Shown: piece after piece, positions 14,338-22,275 of the stretch
How the letters are laid out: each line of letters opens with the position of its first letter
Position numbering within the stretch: the first letter of the stretch is position 1
Source: Stenotrophomonas ginsengisoli
GTDB lineage: Bacteria > Pseudomonadota > Gammaproteobacteria > Xanthomonadales > Xanthomonadaceae
DNA length: 64,000 nt
NCBI RefSeq assembly: GCF_001431485.1
Contig: NZ_LDJM01000012.1
Coordinates: 1 to 64,000 of the forward strand
Direction: 5' to 3'
Notes under the pieces: generated by a model
What the model was told of the DNA's origin: nothing
Seen by the model: only the letters and a program-made list of their open reading frames with translations
Database searches by the model: none
Translations under genes and position numbers: made by a program

Positions 14338-14772
14338 ATGGACGTTAATTTTCTCCTTGACAAGTGCAAGGAAGTATGCGGGGTGCGTACAGAAGTGGAG
14401 CTGGCAGGACGGCTTGGAGTGAGCAAGCAAGCGCTATCCGGCTACAGGCATGGCAGCAGATCGCCAGACCCTGTTGTGTGCGCAACCATAGCCGGATTGA
14501 GCGGTATCCCTCTTGCGAAAGTGCTTGGGATAGTCGGCGAAGCCAGGGCGATCAGCAGGGAAGAAAAGGCCGTCTGGCGCAAGTTGGCAGCTATGGCCTG
14601 CGCGGCATTATGCGCTGTGGGCCTGTCTGGATTTCCCCAAGAATCAAAGGCTTATGGATTCGAGCCGCAGGGGGAAATGTATATTATGTCATTCGCCAAG
14701 GGTGCAGCCTCGCGCAGCTTTCGGCGGCTAGAAGGTCAAGGTCGTCCTCGACTGTTCGGCCGTTCCGGCTGA
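14338..14772 (+). CDS. Phage repressor (HTH), C-terminus altered by integration
   Basis: 144 residues in the integrated form, from MDVNFLLDKCKEVCG. Residues 17-55 form a helix-turn-helix: TEVELAGRLGVSKQALSGYR then SRSPDPVVCATIAGLSGIP. The frame runs through the right dif junction (14678-14694) and ends in remnant phage DNA with SFRRLEGQGRPRLFGRSG. In the circular phage it would instead continue into the left-end sequence (WRYYWYLIK ... KMRLAT), ending at 7210 with 152 residues. TGCGTAC half-sites flank the start. It is the likely RstR-like lysogeny repressor. Confidence 0.75.
   Translation: MDVNFLLDKCKEVCGVRTEVELAGRLGVSKQALSGYRHGSRSPDPVVCATIAGLSGIPLAKVLGIVGEARAISREEKAVWRKLAAMACAALCAVGLSGFPQESKAYGFEPQGEMYIMSFAKGAASRSFRRLEGQGRPRLFGRSG
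14667..14694. other. Right attachment junction (attR), hybrid dif
   Basis: The central TGTATA (14678-14683) and XerD arm TTATGTCATTC (14684-14694) equal those at the left. The XerC-arm position reads GCAGGGGGAAA, unlike the dif consensus except for the final AA. This asymmetry is what insertion of a phage attP with only one good arm into a full dif would leave. Confidence 0.85.
14676..14715. repeat. Right copy of the 40-bp prophage-flanking direct repeat
   Basis: Identical over 40 bases to 7090-7129. Since the identity runs 21 bases past the XerD arm into phage sequence, the DNA to the right is another phage copy rather than original host sequence. Confidence 0.95.
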
Positions 14773-14880
14773 CGGATATGACAACGATGCGTGGAGCGTA
14801 TCCGTAGGGGCTGTGCCCCTACACCCCCACTGCCCGGCTGGCTATCATGCGGCTGACGACAGCATGCAGGGGGATGCATG
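14716..14880 (+). pseudogene. Deleted second phage copy: DUF3653 remnant plus intergenic block
   Basis: 14716-14772 matches the end of the DUF3653-like gene (7399-7482) with an internal deletion and a stop (GGCGGCTAGAAG) in its frame. 14787-14880 matches the conserved intergenic block 7630-7728 almost base for base, including the GTAGGGGC hairpin (14804-14822) and the start of the 133-aa gene. The join to the dif repeat occurs at CGCGC, present at both ends of the lost segment, which points to microhomology deletion. Confidence 0.85.
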
Positions 14881-14888
14881 GACAACGC

Positions 14889-15060
14889 AGTCGTATGACT
14901 TGCCCGAACGAGGCACGCCCTCATTGAGTACCCACATATCACCAAATCCCTAAAGTGCCGACGCGACGAATGATGTAGAACGCGCTGCCCACGCCTACGA
15001 CTGCCATTGCAGCATCGATCTTGAACACCGTGATGAACCACGAGATTGACGGCCCGGCTT
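14889..15060 (-). pseudogene. Remnants of zot (5' end) and gVI-like gene (3' end) from a related phage
   Basis: On the minus strand 14937-14890 reads MWVLNEGVPRSGKSYD, the P-loop start of a Zot protein (compare MLVFNEGVPRAGKSYD). Just upstream, 15060-14939 encodes the tail of a DUF2523 protein ending RVGTLGIW (compare KIVTFGKW), with the same gene order and spacing. The protein similarity is partial and the DNA differs, so this fragment belongs to a related, not identical, inovirus. The zot fragment stops after about 16 codons. Confidence 0.85.
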
Positions 15061-15089
15061 GCCCAAGCAACGACTGCAAATCGTTGCCG

Positions 15090-15775
15090 GTTCGGTCCGT
15101 GGACCTTGGCTACCGTGCGCCATCGCGTTGCCGTGCTGTCCACCGCGCACCGACTTAAGCAGGTGGCCAATCCCTGTGAGCAGCCCGCTATTCGGACCGT
15201 GCTCAGTCGCGCGCCGCGGGCCGCGGTCAAGCGCGGTGAGCGCCCGCGCAAGAAGACCGCCATCACCCTGCCCGAGCTGGAGGCGATGCTGGCCACCTGC
15301 GATGACAGTCTGGAAGGGATCCGGGACCGCGCCCTGCTCTGCTTCGGATTTGCCAGCGGTGGGCGCCGGCGCAGCGAGATCGCCGCGGCCGATCTGCGCG
15401 ACCTGCGCCGGATCGGCGAGGCGGACTATATCTACCGGCTGGAGCACAGCAAGACCCAGCAGGCCGGGGTTACGGCCTGCTCGACCCCGGACAAGCCGGT
15501 GCTGGATCGGGCCGCCCTCGCCCTGCAGGACTGGCTGGAGGGGGCCGGCATCACCGAGGGGGCGATTTTCCGGCGGTTGTGGAAACAGCGCGTCGGCCCT
15601 GCCCTGTCCCCGGCCGCAGTGGGCGAGATCGTACAGCGACGGGCACGCCTGGCCGGGCTGGAGGGGGATTTTGGTGGGCACAGCCTGCGGTCGGGGTTCG
15701 TGACCGAGGCCAGCCGCCAGGGGGTGGCGTTGCCGGCGATCATGCAGCTGACCGAACACCGAACAGCCCTGCTAC
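15090..15775 (+). pseudogene. Truncated tyrosine integrase
   Basis: The frame carries TVRHRVAVLSTAHRLKQV, KKTAITLPELEAMLATCDD, SGGRRRSEI (Arg I) and HSLRSGFVTEASRQ (His-x-x-Arg), closely parallel to the intact recombinase at 4873-5985. The N-terminal core-binding domain is replaced by phage DNA. The sequence diverges after QLTEHR, so the nucleophilic tyrosine is missing. The open frame continues to 16146 through unrelated DNA. It is non-functional as a recombinase and marks a third integrase locus. Confidence 0.85.
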
Positions 15776-15822
15776 TGAAGGTGGGGGGGCGTCGATTCCA
15801 CACCAAGCCAACCGACAAACAT

Positions 15823-16524
15823 TTATCGCTTCAAATCACGTTCCGGTGCCAATACATGGATAACCTTTCCGGTGGCGTCCAGGAATTCGATGGCGCCGTG
15901 TCCCTCCTCCGTCACAGTGATCCGTACTCTGGGCTGGTTGTCGCCATCTGCAAGGGCGATTGCCGGCGTGCCATCGGAGCCGACACTCAGCTTGATGCGC
16001 GTGGGAGTGTTTACGCCAGGTATGAGTCGATTGCCAATACCCGGCTCGCGGATCAGTGCGGGAGCTTGATTGATGACGAACATCACCGAGCCATCCGGCG
16101 AAACGCGCCAGCCCGCTGCATCCATCGCCGGGTGGTCCAGAGCTAGTACAGCAGTGGTCCCGCCCGGCGTATCTGCAACGCCGAAGCCGCCGCGCTCACT
16201 CCCCTCAGCGTCGTACAGGATCATCCCGGCGACACCGAAGGCGCGCTTGTACTGAATGCCGTCGATGATTGGTGGTGGTGTTTTGGCTGAAAGCGTCATC
16301 CGGATGATGCCGTCATCACCTACGATATCTATTCGCTTTGCAGTTATGCGTTCATGGTCGATCATATCGACGCGTACCTGCGGAGTGTCGTCGAGGATGA
16401 TGCTCTTTATCGTTTCTAGCGAAGGCCGCTTCACCTCTTTCAACGCTTCGGCGTGAAGCGTCGGCGGGATGCACAACAACGAAATAGCATGTAAAGCCCC
16501 ATACGTGGCGGCAAGTCTGGACAT
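15823..16524 (-). CDS. Secreted protein of unknown function
   Basis: 233 residues from MSRLAATYGALHAISL, a start favoured over the ATG four codons upstream because GAGG lies 7 bases before it. A signal peptide is cleaved probably after LHA (about 25). The mature part is beta-rich with repeated short strands around Asp-Gly turns (RIDIVGDDGIIRMTLS, IKLSVGSDGTPAIALADG, VRITVTEEGHGAIEFLDATG), suggesting a repetitive beta solenoid or propeller-like fold. No catalytic motif was recognised. It lies in the accessory region between the broken integrase and the oxidoreductase. Confidence 0.7.
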   Translation of the reverse strand: MSRLAATYGALHAISLLCIPPTLHAEALKEVKRPSLETIKSIILDDTPQVRVDMIDHERITAKRIDIVGDDGIIRMTLSAKTPPPIIDGIQYKRAFGVAGMILYDAEGSERGGFGVADTPGGTTAVLALDHPAMDAAGWRVSPDGSVMFVINQAPALIREPGIGNRLIPGVNTPTRIKLSVGSDGTPAIALADGDNQPRVRITVTEEGHGAIEFLDATGKVIHVLAPERDLKR

Positions 16525-16613
16525 GTAAAACCTCATTCATTAGGGAGGGGATTGGGCTGCGGCCGAGCATTGGCCGCGCCGCACGATCCCGCACTGGAAG
16601 ATGCTCATCCTGA

Positions 16614-17228
16614 CTACGGCAATCGCACGCGATCGACCAACTGCCCCAAGGATGCCAGCACCGCTTGTAGTGCATTGCCCGTGGCCTCATCGATCAATTG
16701 GCCTGAACTATCAAATAGCCGGGCCGCATCGCTGATAAAGAGTGCCGGCTTCGGCATGATCATGCACTCGGTCGCATGTAGTGTCTGACGCAGTGCATGC
16801 TGCGCGAGGCGGGTTCCCCAGCGCCCAGATGTCACCCCCATGATGGCAACCGGCTTTCCAGCCAGCACGTTCTCGGGCGCGTTCCTGGACACCCAATCGA
16901 TCGCGTTTTTAAGAACCCCTGGCAACGACTGGTTGTATTCAGGAGTTGCAAACAGCAGACCGTCGGCGGTGCTGACTTCGCGTCGAAGGCGCATGACCGC
17001 ATCGGGCGCGCCGCCGGCTTCCTGTTCCAGATCCTCGTTGAACATTGGAATCGCGCCCAGGTCACGAAAGATGCTCACGGTCATGTCGGGGGGTGTAAAC
17101 GCGGTAGCGGCTTCGAGCAATAGCTGATTCCACGAGGACCGGCGAAGGCTGCCTGCGATGGCCAAGATCCGTTTGCCGGGCAGCACCGCCGGGGGGCGAT
17201 CAATGGGCGCGTACACGTCATGATGCAT
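16614..17228 (-). CDS. NADPH-dependent FMN reductase family protein
   Basis: 204 residues. Flavodoxin-like fold with IAGSLRRSSWNQLLLEAA (FMN phosphate loop, about 25-42) and ATPEYNQSLPGVLKNAIDWVSR (the family signature, about 95-116). Such proteins reduce FMN, quinones or azo compounds with NAD(P)H. The start has AAGGAGA upstream. A second member of the family is at 27624-28178. It is adjacent to lysE/GS-HQR and may belong to a small detoxification set. Confidence 0.88.
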   Translation of the reverse strand: MHHDVYAPIDRPPAVLPGKRILAIAGSLRRSSWNQLLLEAATAFTPPDMTVSIFRDLGAIPMFNEDLEQEAGGAPDAVMRLRREVSTADGLLFATPEYNQSLPGVLKNAIDWVSRNAPENVLAGKPVAIMGVTSGRWGTRLAQHALRQTLHATECMIMPKPALFISDAARLFDSSGQLIDEATGNALQAVLASLGQLVDRVRLP

Positions 17229-17279
17229 TACTGAATCTCCTTGAAGGGAACCGGGTATATCACCAGGTCCGGATTGCGA

Positions 17280-17906
17280 TTACCGATGTGACATGTCAAC
17301 CGGAACGAGCACAAGCATCAGTGCCGATACGAAGAGCAGCGCGCCCATCAACCGATCAATCCAGTTGCGTGCCGCGTGTGTGTCCAAGTAGCGCATCATC
17401 AGGATGCCCATCGCGCACCAGAGCGCCAGGCAAAGCGCGGGGATCACCGTGAACAGCGCTGCCAGCATTAGAGAAGTCTGGAGGTGGGCGGCGCCGTTTC
17501 CTACGGCAGCGGTTACAGTCAGTACTAGCACCCAGCCCTTTGGATTGAGAAACTGGAAGCCGAACAAGGCCATGGCGCTGTTGGGCCGGACACTGGTTTC
17601 AGCAGGCAGCGACCTGCCTGATGCGGCGAACGTTCCCACGATCAGGCGGGCCCCCATCCAGCACAGATACGCGGCGCCGGCGATGGTGATTACGGTATAT
17701 AGGCGCGGCTGGGCTTGGAATGCGACGCTGGCGCCAGCCGTCACCAGCGCCCACATGGCCAACCCACCGGCGACGACACCGGCCATCGCTGGCAGCGCGC
17801 TCATGAACCCGGATCGCGCGGCGATGCGCATGACCAGCAGATTGTTGGGACCAGGAGTGATGGTGGCGACCGCGATTAGACCTGCACCGATCAAGAGAGC
17901 ACTCAT
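17280..17906 (-). CDS. LysE/RhtB family exporter
   Basis: 208 residues with six hydrophobic segments and the family signature TITPGPNNLLVM near the N-terminus. LysE/RhtB proteins export amino acids and related small molecules across the inner membrane. The start ATGA overlaps the stop of the upstream glutathionyl-hydroquinone reductase (17903-17906), so the two are co-translated. The substrate cannot be told from sequence. Confidence 0.88.
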   Translation of the reverse strand: MSALLIGAGLIAVATITPGPNNLLVMRIAARSGFMSALPAMAGVVAGGLAMWALVTAGASVAFQAQPRLYTVITIAGAAYLCWMGARLIVGTFAASGRSLPAETSVRPNSAMALFGFQFLNPKGWVLVLTVTAAVGNGAAHLQTSLMLAALFTVIPALCLALWCAMGILMMRYLDTHAARNWIDRLMGALLFVSALMLVLVPVDMSHR

Positions 17907-18931
17907 CGGTCTGGCTCTCCACGTTGAAGCGTCAAAGGATCGATCTCAACCTCCTGTCCAGAGGCAAGCGCCACCCGCGCTGGCCCGAAGCGCTCGCGAC
18001 CGTGTGCAGCCGACCAGTCTGCGTCGGGTACTGCGGCGATGATGCCGAACGGATTGAGGTTTCGATCGTGCCGGTAATAACCTTCGCGGATCGCGTCCAG
18101 GTCAATCGTGGCCGCGACACCGCACCATGAGTACAGGTCTCTCGCGTATGCCCAAAGGTGCGGATAGTCAATCAATCGACGGCGTGTGCATTTGAAGTGG
18201 CCGTGATAGATAGCGTCGAACCGGACCAGCGTCGGGAACAGTCGCCAGTCCGTCTCCGTGGTGATCGGACCGAACAGATAGCGTGCGTTCGCAAGGCGCC
18301 GTTCCAATCGGTCGAGCGTGGCGAACACGCTCTCAACTGCCTCTTCGTAGGCATCCTGTCGTTGTGCGAACCCGGCGCGATAGACGGCGTTGAAAAGCCC
18401 GACCTGGAGCTCAGCGTTGAGGGCATCGATCTGGTCGCGGAACGCTGGCGGAGTGAGCGTGAAGGCGGACGCGGCCCCTGTATCGGCCGCGTCGAGCGCG
18501 CGGATAATGCGGGCTGATTCATTGCTGACGATTTTGCAGGCGTGGCTGTCCCAGAGCACCGGCATTGTTGCCCTGCCGGTGTAACGGGGCGCCGACAGAC
18601 GATAGAGCTCATGTAGGTGCCGGATCCGCAAGGCCAACCCCGGGACGGCCCATGGCGCACCGCCGGCGACCGCGTAGCCCTGCGTCCGCTCGCCGCCAGC
18701 GATCTGCACCGGCACAGCGCTTTCCAGCCGCTTGAGCGCACGCACCAGCAGGGTGCGATGCGACCACGGGCAACTTGACGAGGCGATGAGCCAATAGCGG
18801 CCTGGTTGCGCGCGCAGCCGTTCTGCAACGTCGCCGATATCTTCGCAGAACACACTATCTGGTCTTACGAAGCGACCATCGACAATTGTCGAATCGGCGT
18901 CCACCCAGTGACCATCGACCAGCATTCCCAT
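17903..18931 (-). CDS. Glutathionyl-hydroquinone reductase (ECM4/YqjG family)
   Basis: 342 residues from MGMLVDGHWVDADS, with GGGAAG 7 bases upstream; a longer frame to 19075 would overlap the divergent lysR. The thioredoxin-like domain has SSSCPWSHRTLL with the family's catalytic Cys (about 54), followed by MPVLWDSHACKIVSNESARI. An alpha-helical GST-C domain includes RYLFGPITTETDWRLFPTLVRFD. The enzyme removes glutathione from glutathionyl-hydroquinones. It forms an operon with lysE under the divergent LysR regulator. Confidence 0.9.
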   Translation of the reverse strand: MGMLVDGHWVDADSTIVDGRFVRPDSVFCEDIGDVAERLRAQPGRYWLIASSSCPWSHRTLLVRALKRLESAVPVQIAGGERTQGYAVAGGAPWAVPGLALRIRHLHELYRLSAPRYTGRATMPVLWDSHACKIVSNESARIIRALDAADTGAASAFTLTPPAFRDQIDALNAELQVGLFNAVYRAGFAQRQDAYEEAVESVFATLDRLERRLANARYLFGPITTETDWRLFPTLVRFDAIYHGHFKCTRRRLIDYPHLWAYARDLYSWCGVAATIDLDAIREGYYRHDRNLNPFGIIAAVPDADWSAAHGRERFGPARVALASGQEVEIDPLTLQRGEPDR

Positions 18932-19024
18932 GTTTCTTCCCGCATTGGCGTGAGCCTGATGCGGAATTGTGTATCGCCAGGATGGTCTCGGTAGCGCAAC
19001 TAATGGTCTATTATCGAGTCCATT

Positions 19025-19927
19025 ATGAAGATGCCACTCAATGCACTTCGTGCGTTCGCCACGGTCTACGCCCACGGCGGGATTCGCTCGGCCGCGCGCG
19101 AGCTAGACATCGTTCACTCATCGGTGAGCCGCCACCTCGCGGAACTGGAAGCCTGGCTCGGCGTGCGCTTGATCAGCGACGCCGCAGGCCGGCGCGGTAT
19201 CACATTCACGCCCCAGGGCGAGACGTTGGGCCGAGTCGCGATGGCGGGCTTCCGCGATATCGAACGCGCGGTCACCGCAGTGCAGGAGTCACGATCTGGG
19301 CGTTCGGTGACCATATCGACCGCTCCATCGTTCGCGGCGCGCTGGTTGCTTCCGCGCCTGCCGCGGCTCGAACAATCGCATCCGCACCTCGAAGTGTCCG
19401 TGGTCGTAGATCAGAAGATCGACAATCTGCAGACCGGCGACATCGACCTGGCGATCCGCATGGGCCGCGGACCTTGGCCCGACGTGCATTGCGAACCGTT
19501 CATGGACGAAATCCTATATCCAGTCATGAGCCCTGCGCGGTTCGAAGCGTCCGGCCAGCCCACGCAGCCTTCCGATCTTCTCGGCGCGCGGCTAGTGCAC
19601 GACCGTGATCCGCATGCGTCGTGGGAGGCATGGCGACAGTTACATGGCCCTGCGTCGCTGGATGTGTCGGCCGGCCCCCGCTTCTCATCCTCGGACCTCG
19701 TGCTTCGGGCTGCGGTGCAGGGTCAGGGCGTCGCGCTGGCGCGTCATCGGCTTGCACTCGATGACATCGCCTCGGGCGCACTCGTAAGACCGATTAAAAA
19801 TGCTGTTGTAGCGCTCGAAGCAGCGTACTGGATCGTGCTTCCACTGCACCGCAATGTGCGCAGTGGGGCATCGACGGTCATCACCTGGCTGAAGGAACAG
19901 GCCACGTACAGTGACACGGTGATTTGA
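19025..19927 (+). CDS. LysR-type transcriptional regulator
   Basis: 300 residues. N-terminal winged helix-turn-helix (NALRAFATVYAHGGIRSAAR, HSSVSRHLAELEAWLG), then a periplasmic-binding-like effector domain (about 95-295; DIDLAIRMGRG is typical of the GcvA-like branch). It is divergent from GS-HQR/lysE with about 94 bases between starts, the classic LysR arrangement, so it probably controls that pair in response to a small ligand. Confidence 0.9.
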   Translation: MKMPLNALRAFATVYAHGGIRSAARELDIVHSSVSRHLAELEAWLGVRLISDAAGRRGITFTPQGETLGRVAMAGFRDIERAVTAVQESRSGRSVTISTAPSFAARWLLPRLPRLEQSHPHLEVSVVVDQKIDNLQTGDIDLAIRMGRGPWPDVHCEPFMDEILYPVMSPARFEASGQPTQPSDLLGARLVHDRDPHASWEAWRQLHGPASLDVSAGPRFSSSDLVLRAAVQGQGVALARHRLALDDIASGALVRPIKNAVVALEAAYWIVLPLHRNVRSGASTVITWLKEQATYSDTVI

Positions 19928-20306
19928 ACACCGAGCATCCTGGTTGCTGGTGCCAACTTTCTGGTCTGAAGGAAAGATATCTTCTGCTCCTGGAATCGGA
20001 ACTGTCCAACGGGGAGCGACCTCGCTGAAGACAACGGATGGGCTCCTGCGGTCGAAGACCCGCAACGCCATACCCCGCGGGCTATCTGGTTGGGAGTACC
20101 GATGGTCGAGCACTGCAGTGTTGGCGATTGACGATGTCCGCTTTGGGTCGCATGACGCTCTGCGCCCTACCTAATGCCGGGCTGCCCAATGTCGTGAGGA
20201 TCAACACGCCACTGAAAAGCCATGATCGTCGGAACGTTCGCGCCTCCAAAGCTTTTATGAACTTTACGCCGGCTGGGCGGCAAGCCACGACCAGCCGGCA
20301 CACCAC
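19928..20306. other. Gene-free stretch
   Basis: About 380 bases with no supported gene on either strand. Open frames are short, lack ribosome sites and show no recognisable domains. No clear terminator is visible after lysR. It may be decayed DNA of the accessory region. Confidence 0.45.
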
Positions 20307-20735
20307 CTATCGCGGCACTGCCTCCTCCATATAAGCATCGAGGAATTCGGCCGAAGGCGGTATCGGCGTAATGACGTCTATCAGGGTTCCGGCGGGATCT
20401 TGCGTGATGAAGTGTCGCTGCCCAAAAGCCTCATCCCTGAGTTCGCACAGCATCGGAAGCCCCTGCGCCAGCAACCTCGCGTGGACGGCATTCACATCCT
20501 CTACCTCGAAGTTCAGCAGCATCCCATTTGCTGTCCGACCTCGGAATCCCTGGGGAACTGATTCGTGCCCCCCATTGAGGATGGCTAGGTTTATCGCCGG
20601 CTCATCAACTGATTGCAGGTGTACGTACCAGTCCGCCGTGAACAGCGGCTTGAATCCGAAGTGCATCTGATAGAACGCCGCCACGGCGGCGACATCGCTG
20701 ACCATAAGGACTGGATAGAACTGGGAGATCTTCAT
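20307..20735 (-). CDS. VOC/glyoxalase family protein
   Basis: 142 residues from [26 protein letters not shown] six bases upstream fixes this start over the longer frame. It shows the paired beta-alpha-beta-beta-beta modules of the vicinal oxygen chelate fold ([34 protein letters not shown]). Members include glyoxalases, dioxygenases and antibiotic-binding proteins. The specific role is unknown. It is divergent from a TetR-type gene, which probably represses it. Confidence 0.85.
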   Translation of the reverse strand: MKISQFYPVLMVSDVAAVAAFYQMHFGFKPLFTADWYVHLQSVDEPAINLAILNGGHESVPQGFRGRTANGMLLNFEVEDVNAVHARLLAQGLPMLCELRDEAFGQRHFITQDPAGTLIDVITPIPPSAEFLDAYMEEAVPR

Positions 20736-20803
20736 CACTTGCCTCCTGTGGCAAATACATACATTGTGTACGCACCTTGCTAAGTAACATACAGGCTGCA
20801 TGC
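20736..20803. promoter_or_regulatory. Divergent promoter/operator between VOC gene and tetR-like gene
   Basis: This 68-base gap contains TACA-TTG-TGTA (20760-20770) and the palindrome GCATGCATGC just before the regulator start. Either could be the TetR-family operator. The spacing is short enough for one bound repressor to block both genes. Confidence 0.4.
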
Positions 20804-21382
20804 ATGCAAATAAGGCGGAGCAATGCTGATCGTCGACAGGAAACCCGGGGCAGCCTATTGACTGCCGCCCGTGTCCTTTTCCTTGAGAATGGGTACGCGG
20901 CTACTGCAACACCGGAACTGGTGGAACGGGCCGGCGTGACCCGTGGTGCGCTGTATCACCATTTCAAGGACAAGCTGGCAGTCTTCCAGGGGGTGGTGGA
21001 GCAGGAAGCAGCAGATGTCGCCGCCGAAATCGCGAGGGGTTCAGTCAACGCAAAGTCCCCCCTTGATGCTCTGCTAAAGGGCGCGCATGCCTACTTCATG
21101 GCCATGCGTGTACCCGGCCGGGTGCGCCTGTTGCTGCTGGACGGCCCTGCCGTGCTCGGCCCGAAGGAAATGCGGCGCATCGACCTCGAAGCCGGTGGCC
21201 ATGAACTTCGTGCCGGGATCCAGGATGCCGTCGGCGCACGACTCGATCCGGCACAAGTCAATGCACTGGGCGATCTTGTCTCGGCGATGTTCGACCGCGC
21301 CGCACTCGCCTGCGACGCTGACCATGAGACACGTACATATGAAGAAGCTCTTGTCCGATTGCTCACAGCGCTACTTAAGTAG
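20804..21382 (+). CDS. TetR family transcriptional regulator
   Basis: 192 residues from [19 protein letters not shown]. The N-terminal TetR helix-turn-helix is clear ([38 protein letters not shown]). An all-helical ligand domain follows, with a C-terminal TetR_C type region. It probably represses the divergent VOC gene and itself. Confidence 0.9.
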   Translation: MQIRRSNADRRQETRGSLLTAARVLFLENGYAATATPELVERAGVTRGALYHHFKDKLAVFQGVVEQEAADVAAEIARGSVNAKSPLDALLKGAHAYFMAMRVPGRVRLLLLDGPAVLGPKEMRRIDLEAGGHELRAGIQDAVGARLDPAQVNALGDLVSAMFDRAALACDADHETRTYEEALVRLLTALLK

Positions 21383-21474
21383 AAAGAGTCTGCTTCGCTG
21401 TTGGGGATGTAGTTGGATCTGTGATGACCCACTGAAAACCTGCTCAGGCGTTAGTTTTCCCGACGGAGACACCG

Positions 21475-22022
21475 ATGAGCGAAATGATTGAAGAAGAGAT
21501 CAAGCGCTGGATGGCCCGGCGCAAGTCGGCGCTGGTCCTTGAAATCATCCAAGGCAAGACGACGGTGGCGGCGGCCAGCCAACCGTCAATTCGATCTGAC
21601 CCCGGCCGAGATCGAAAGCTGGGTCGAGGATGGCAAACGCCGGATGGAGAACGCACTGCGGGCCAAGCCGGAGGATGTGCGCGAGCAATACGAGCGCCAG
21701 CTCAAGGACCTGCAGGAAGCGTACGGCGAGGCCATGTTGGAGATCCGCGCCCGAAAAAGTTGGCCTCCCTGCTGGGAAAGGACGAGAGCTGATGCGCTCG
21801 ATCCAGCAGGGTCTGTAGGAAGAAGGCCTGACAGTACCAATGACCAAGCTATGCCACTGGTTTTGGGGTAGCCCGTCGCACGACGTACTACAAGCCCACC
21901 CCAGCGCCAGCAAAGGTCAACGCCGAACTGGCTGAGCCAATCAAGGAGATAACCGAGGCAGAGCCATCGTTTGGCTATCGCAAGGTGGCCGCGTTGATAG
22001 GAATGAACAAGAACACGGTCCA
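21475..22022 (+). pseudogene. Decayed IS3-type element (orfA and start of orfB)
   Basis: The orfA part reads EEEIKRWMARRKSALVLEII, then after a frameshift near 21578 FDLTPAEIESWVEDGKRRME and REQYERQLKDLQEAYGEAM; a second shift near 21755 is needed to reach KLASLLGKDES. OrfB pieces follow (TYYKPTPAPAKVNAELAEPI, EPSFGYRKVAALIGMNKNTV), then the frame stops abruptly at QR and joins phage DNA at 22023. The DDE catalytic core is absent. A possible left end with CCACTGAAAACCTG lies near 21428; no right end is left. Confidence 0.85.
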
Positions 22023-22199
22023 GCGGCTGCTTGGTCTCATGTAGCGAGACTCCCTGGAGCTGCGCCGCGCAGGTTTCGCGTCAAGGCAGAAAGCCGACAC
22101 CACCGGCACGAAACGCGCAGCTTTCGGCGGCCAGAAGGTCAAGGTGTCATCGTTGACCTGGCCAACTGGCACGAGCAACGGTTCGGCCGATCCGGCTGA
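22023..22199 (+). pseudogene. Third copy of the phage DUF3653-like gene (3' part)
   Basis: The DNA closely follows 7306-7482, encoding RLLGLM-stop-RDSLELRRAGFASRQKAD and ending WHEQRFGRSG-like (FGRSG). A TAG replaces the Trp codon after GLM, and one base is lost near 22146. It abuts the broken IS orfB where both sequences share CAGCGGCTGCT, so illegitimate recombination at that homology joined them. This shows another inovirus copy once sat here. Confidence 0.85.
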
Positions 22200-22275
22200 C
22201 GGATATGACAACGGGGCCGAAAGGCCACGCTGGGATTGCGTGTGCTGCATGGGCGCCGCGCCTCTAGACCCAGGA

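Larger units (their letters stand above)
7092..14683. mobile_element. Filamentous (inovirus) prophage integrated at dif
   Basis: About 7.6 kb bounded by dif-type junctions. Minus-strand order from 14218: small membrane protein, cytosine methyltransferase, 107-aa protein, replication initiator (gII), ssDNA-binding protein (gV), 83-aa membrane protein, major coat (gVIII), coat paralogue, 24-aa peptide, adsorption protein (gIII), gVI-like protein and Zot/gI. Plus strand: repressor, DUF3653-like protein and a 133-aa membrane protein. No integrase and no secretin are encoded; host XerCD and a host secretin would be needed. All essential frames look intact, so the phage may be active. Confidence 0.93.

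Noticed and set aside
18932..19075. Longer N-terminus of the glutathionyl-hydroquinone reductase
   Set aside because: It would overlap the divergent lysR start and lacks a ribosome site; MGMLVDG at 18931 has GGGAAG upstream.
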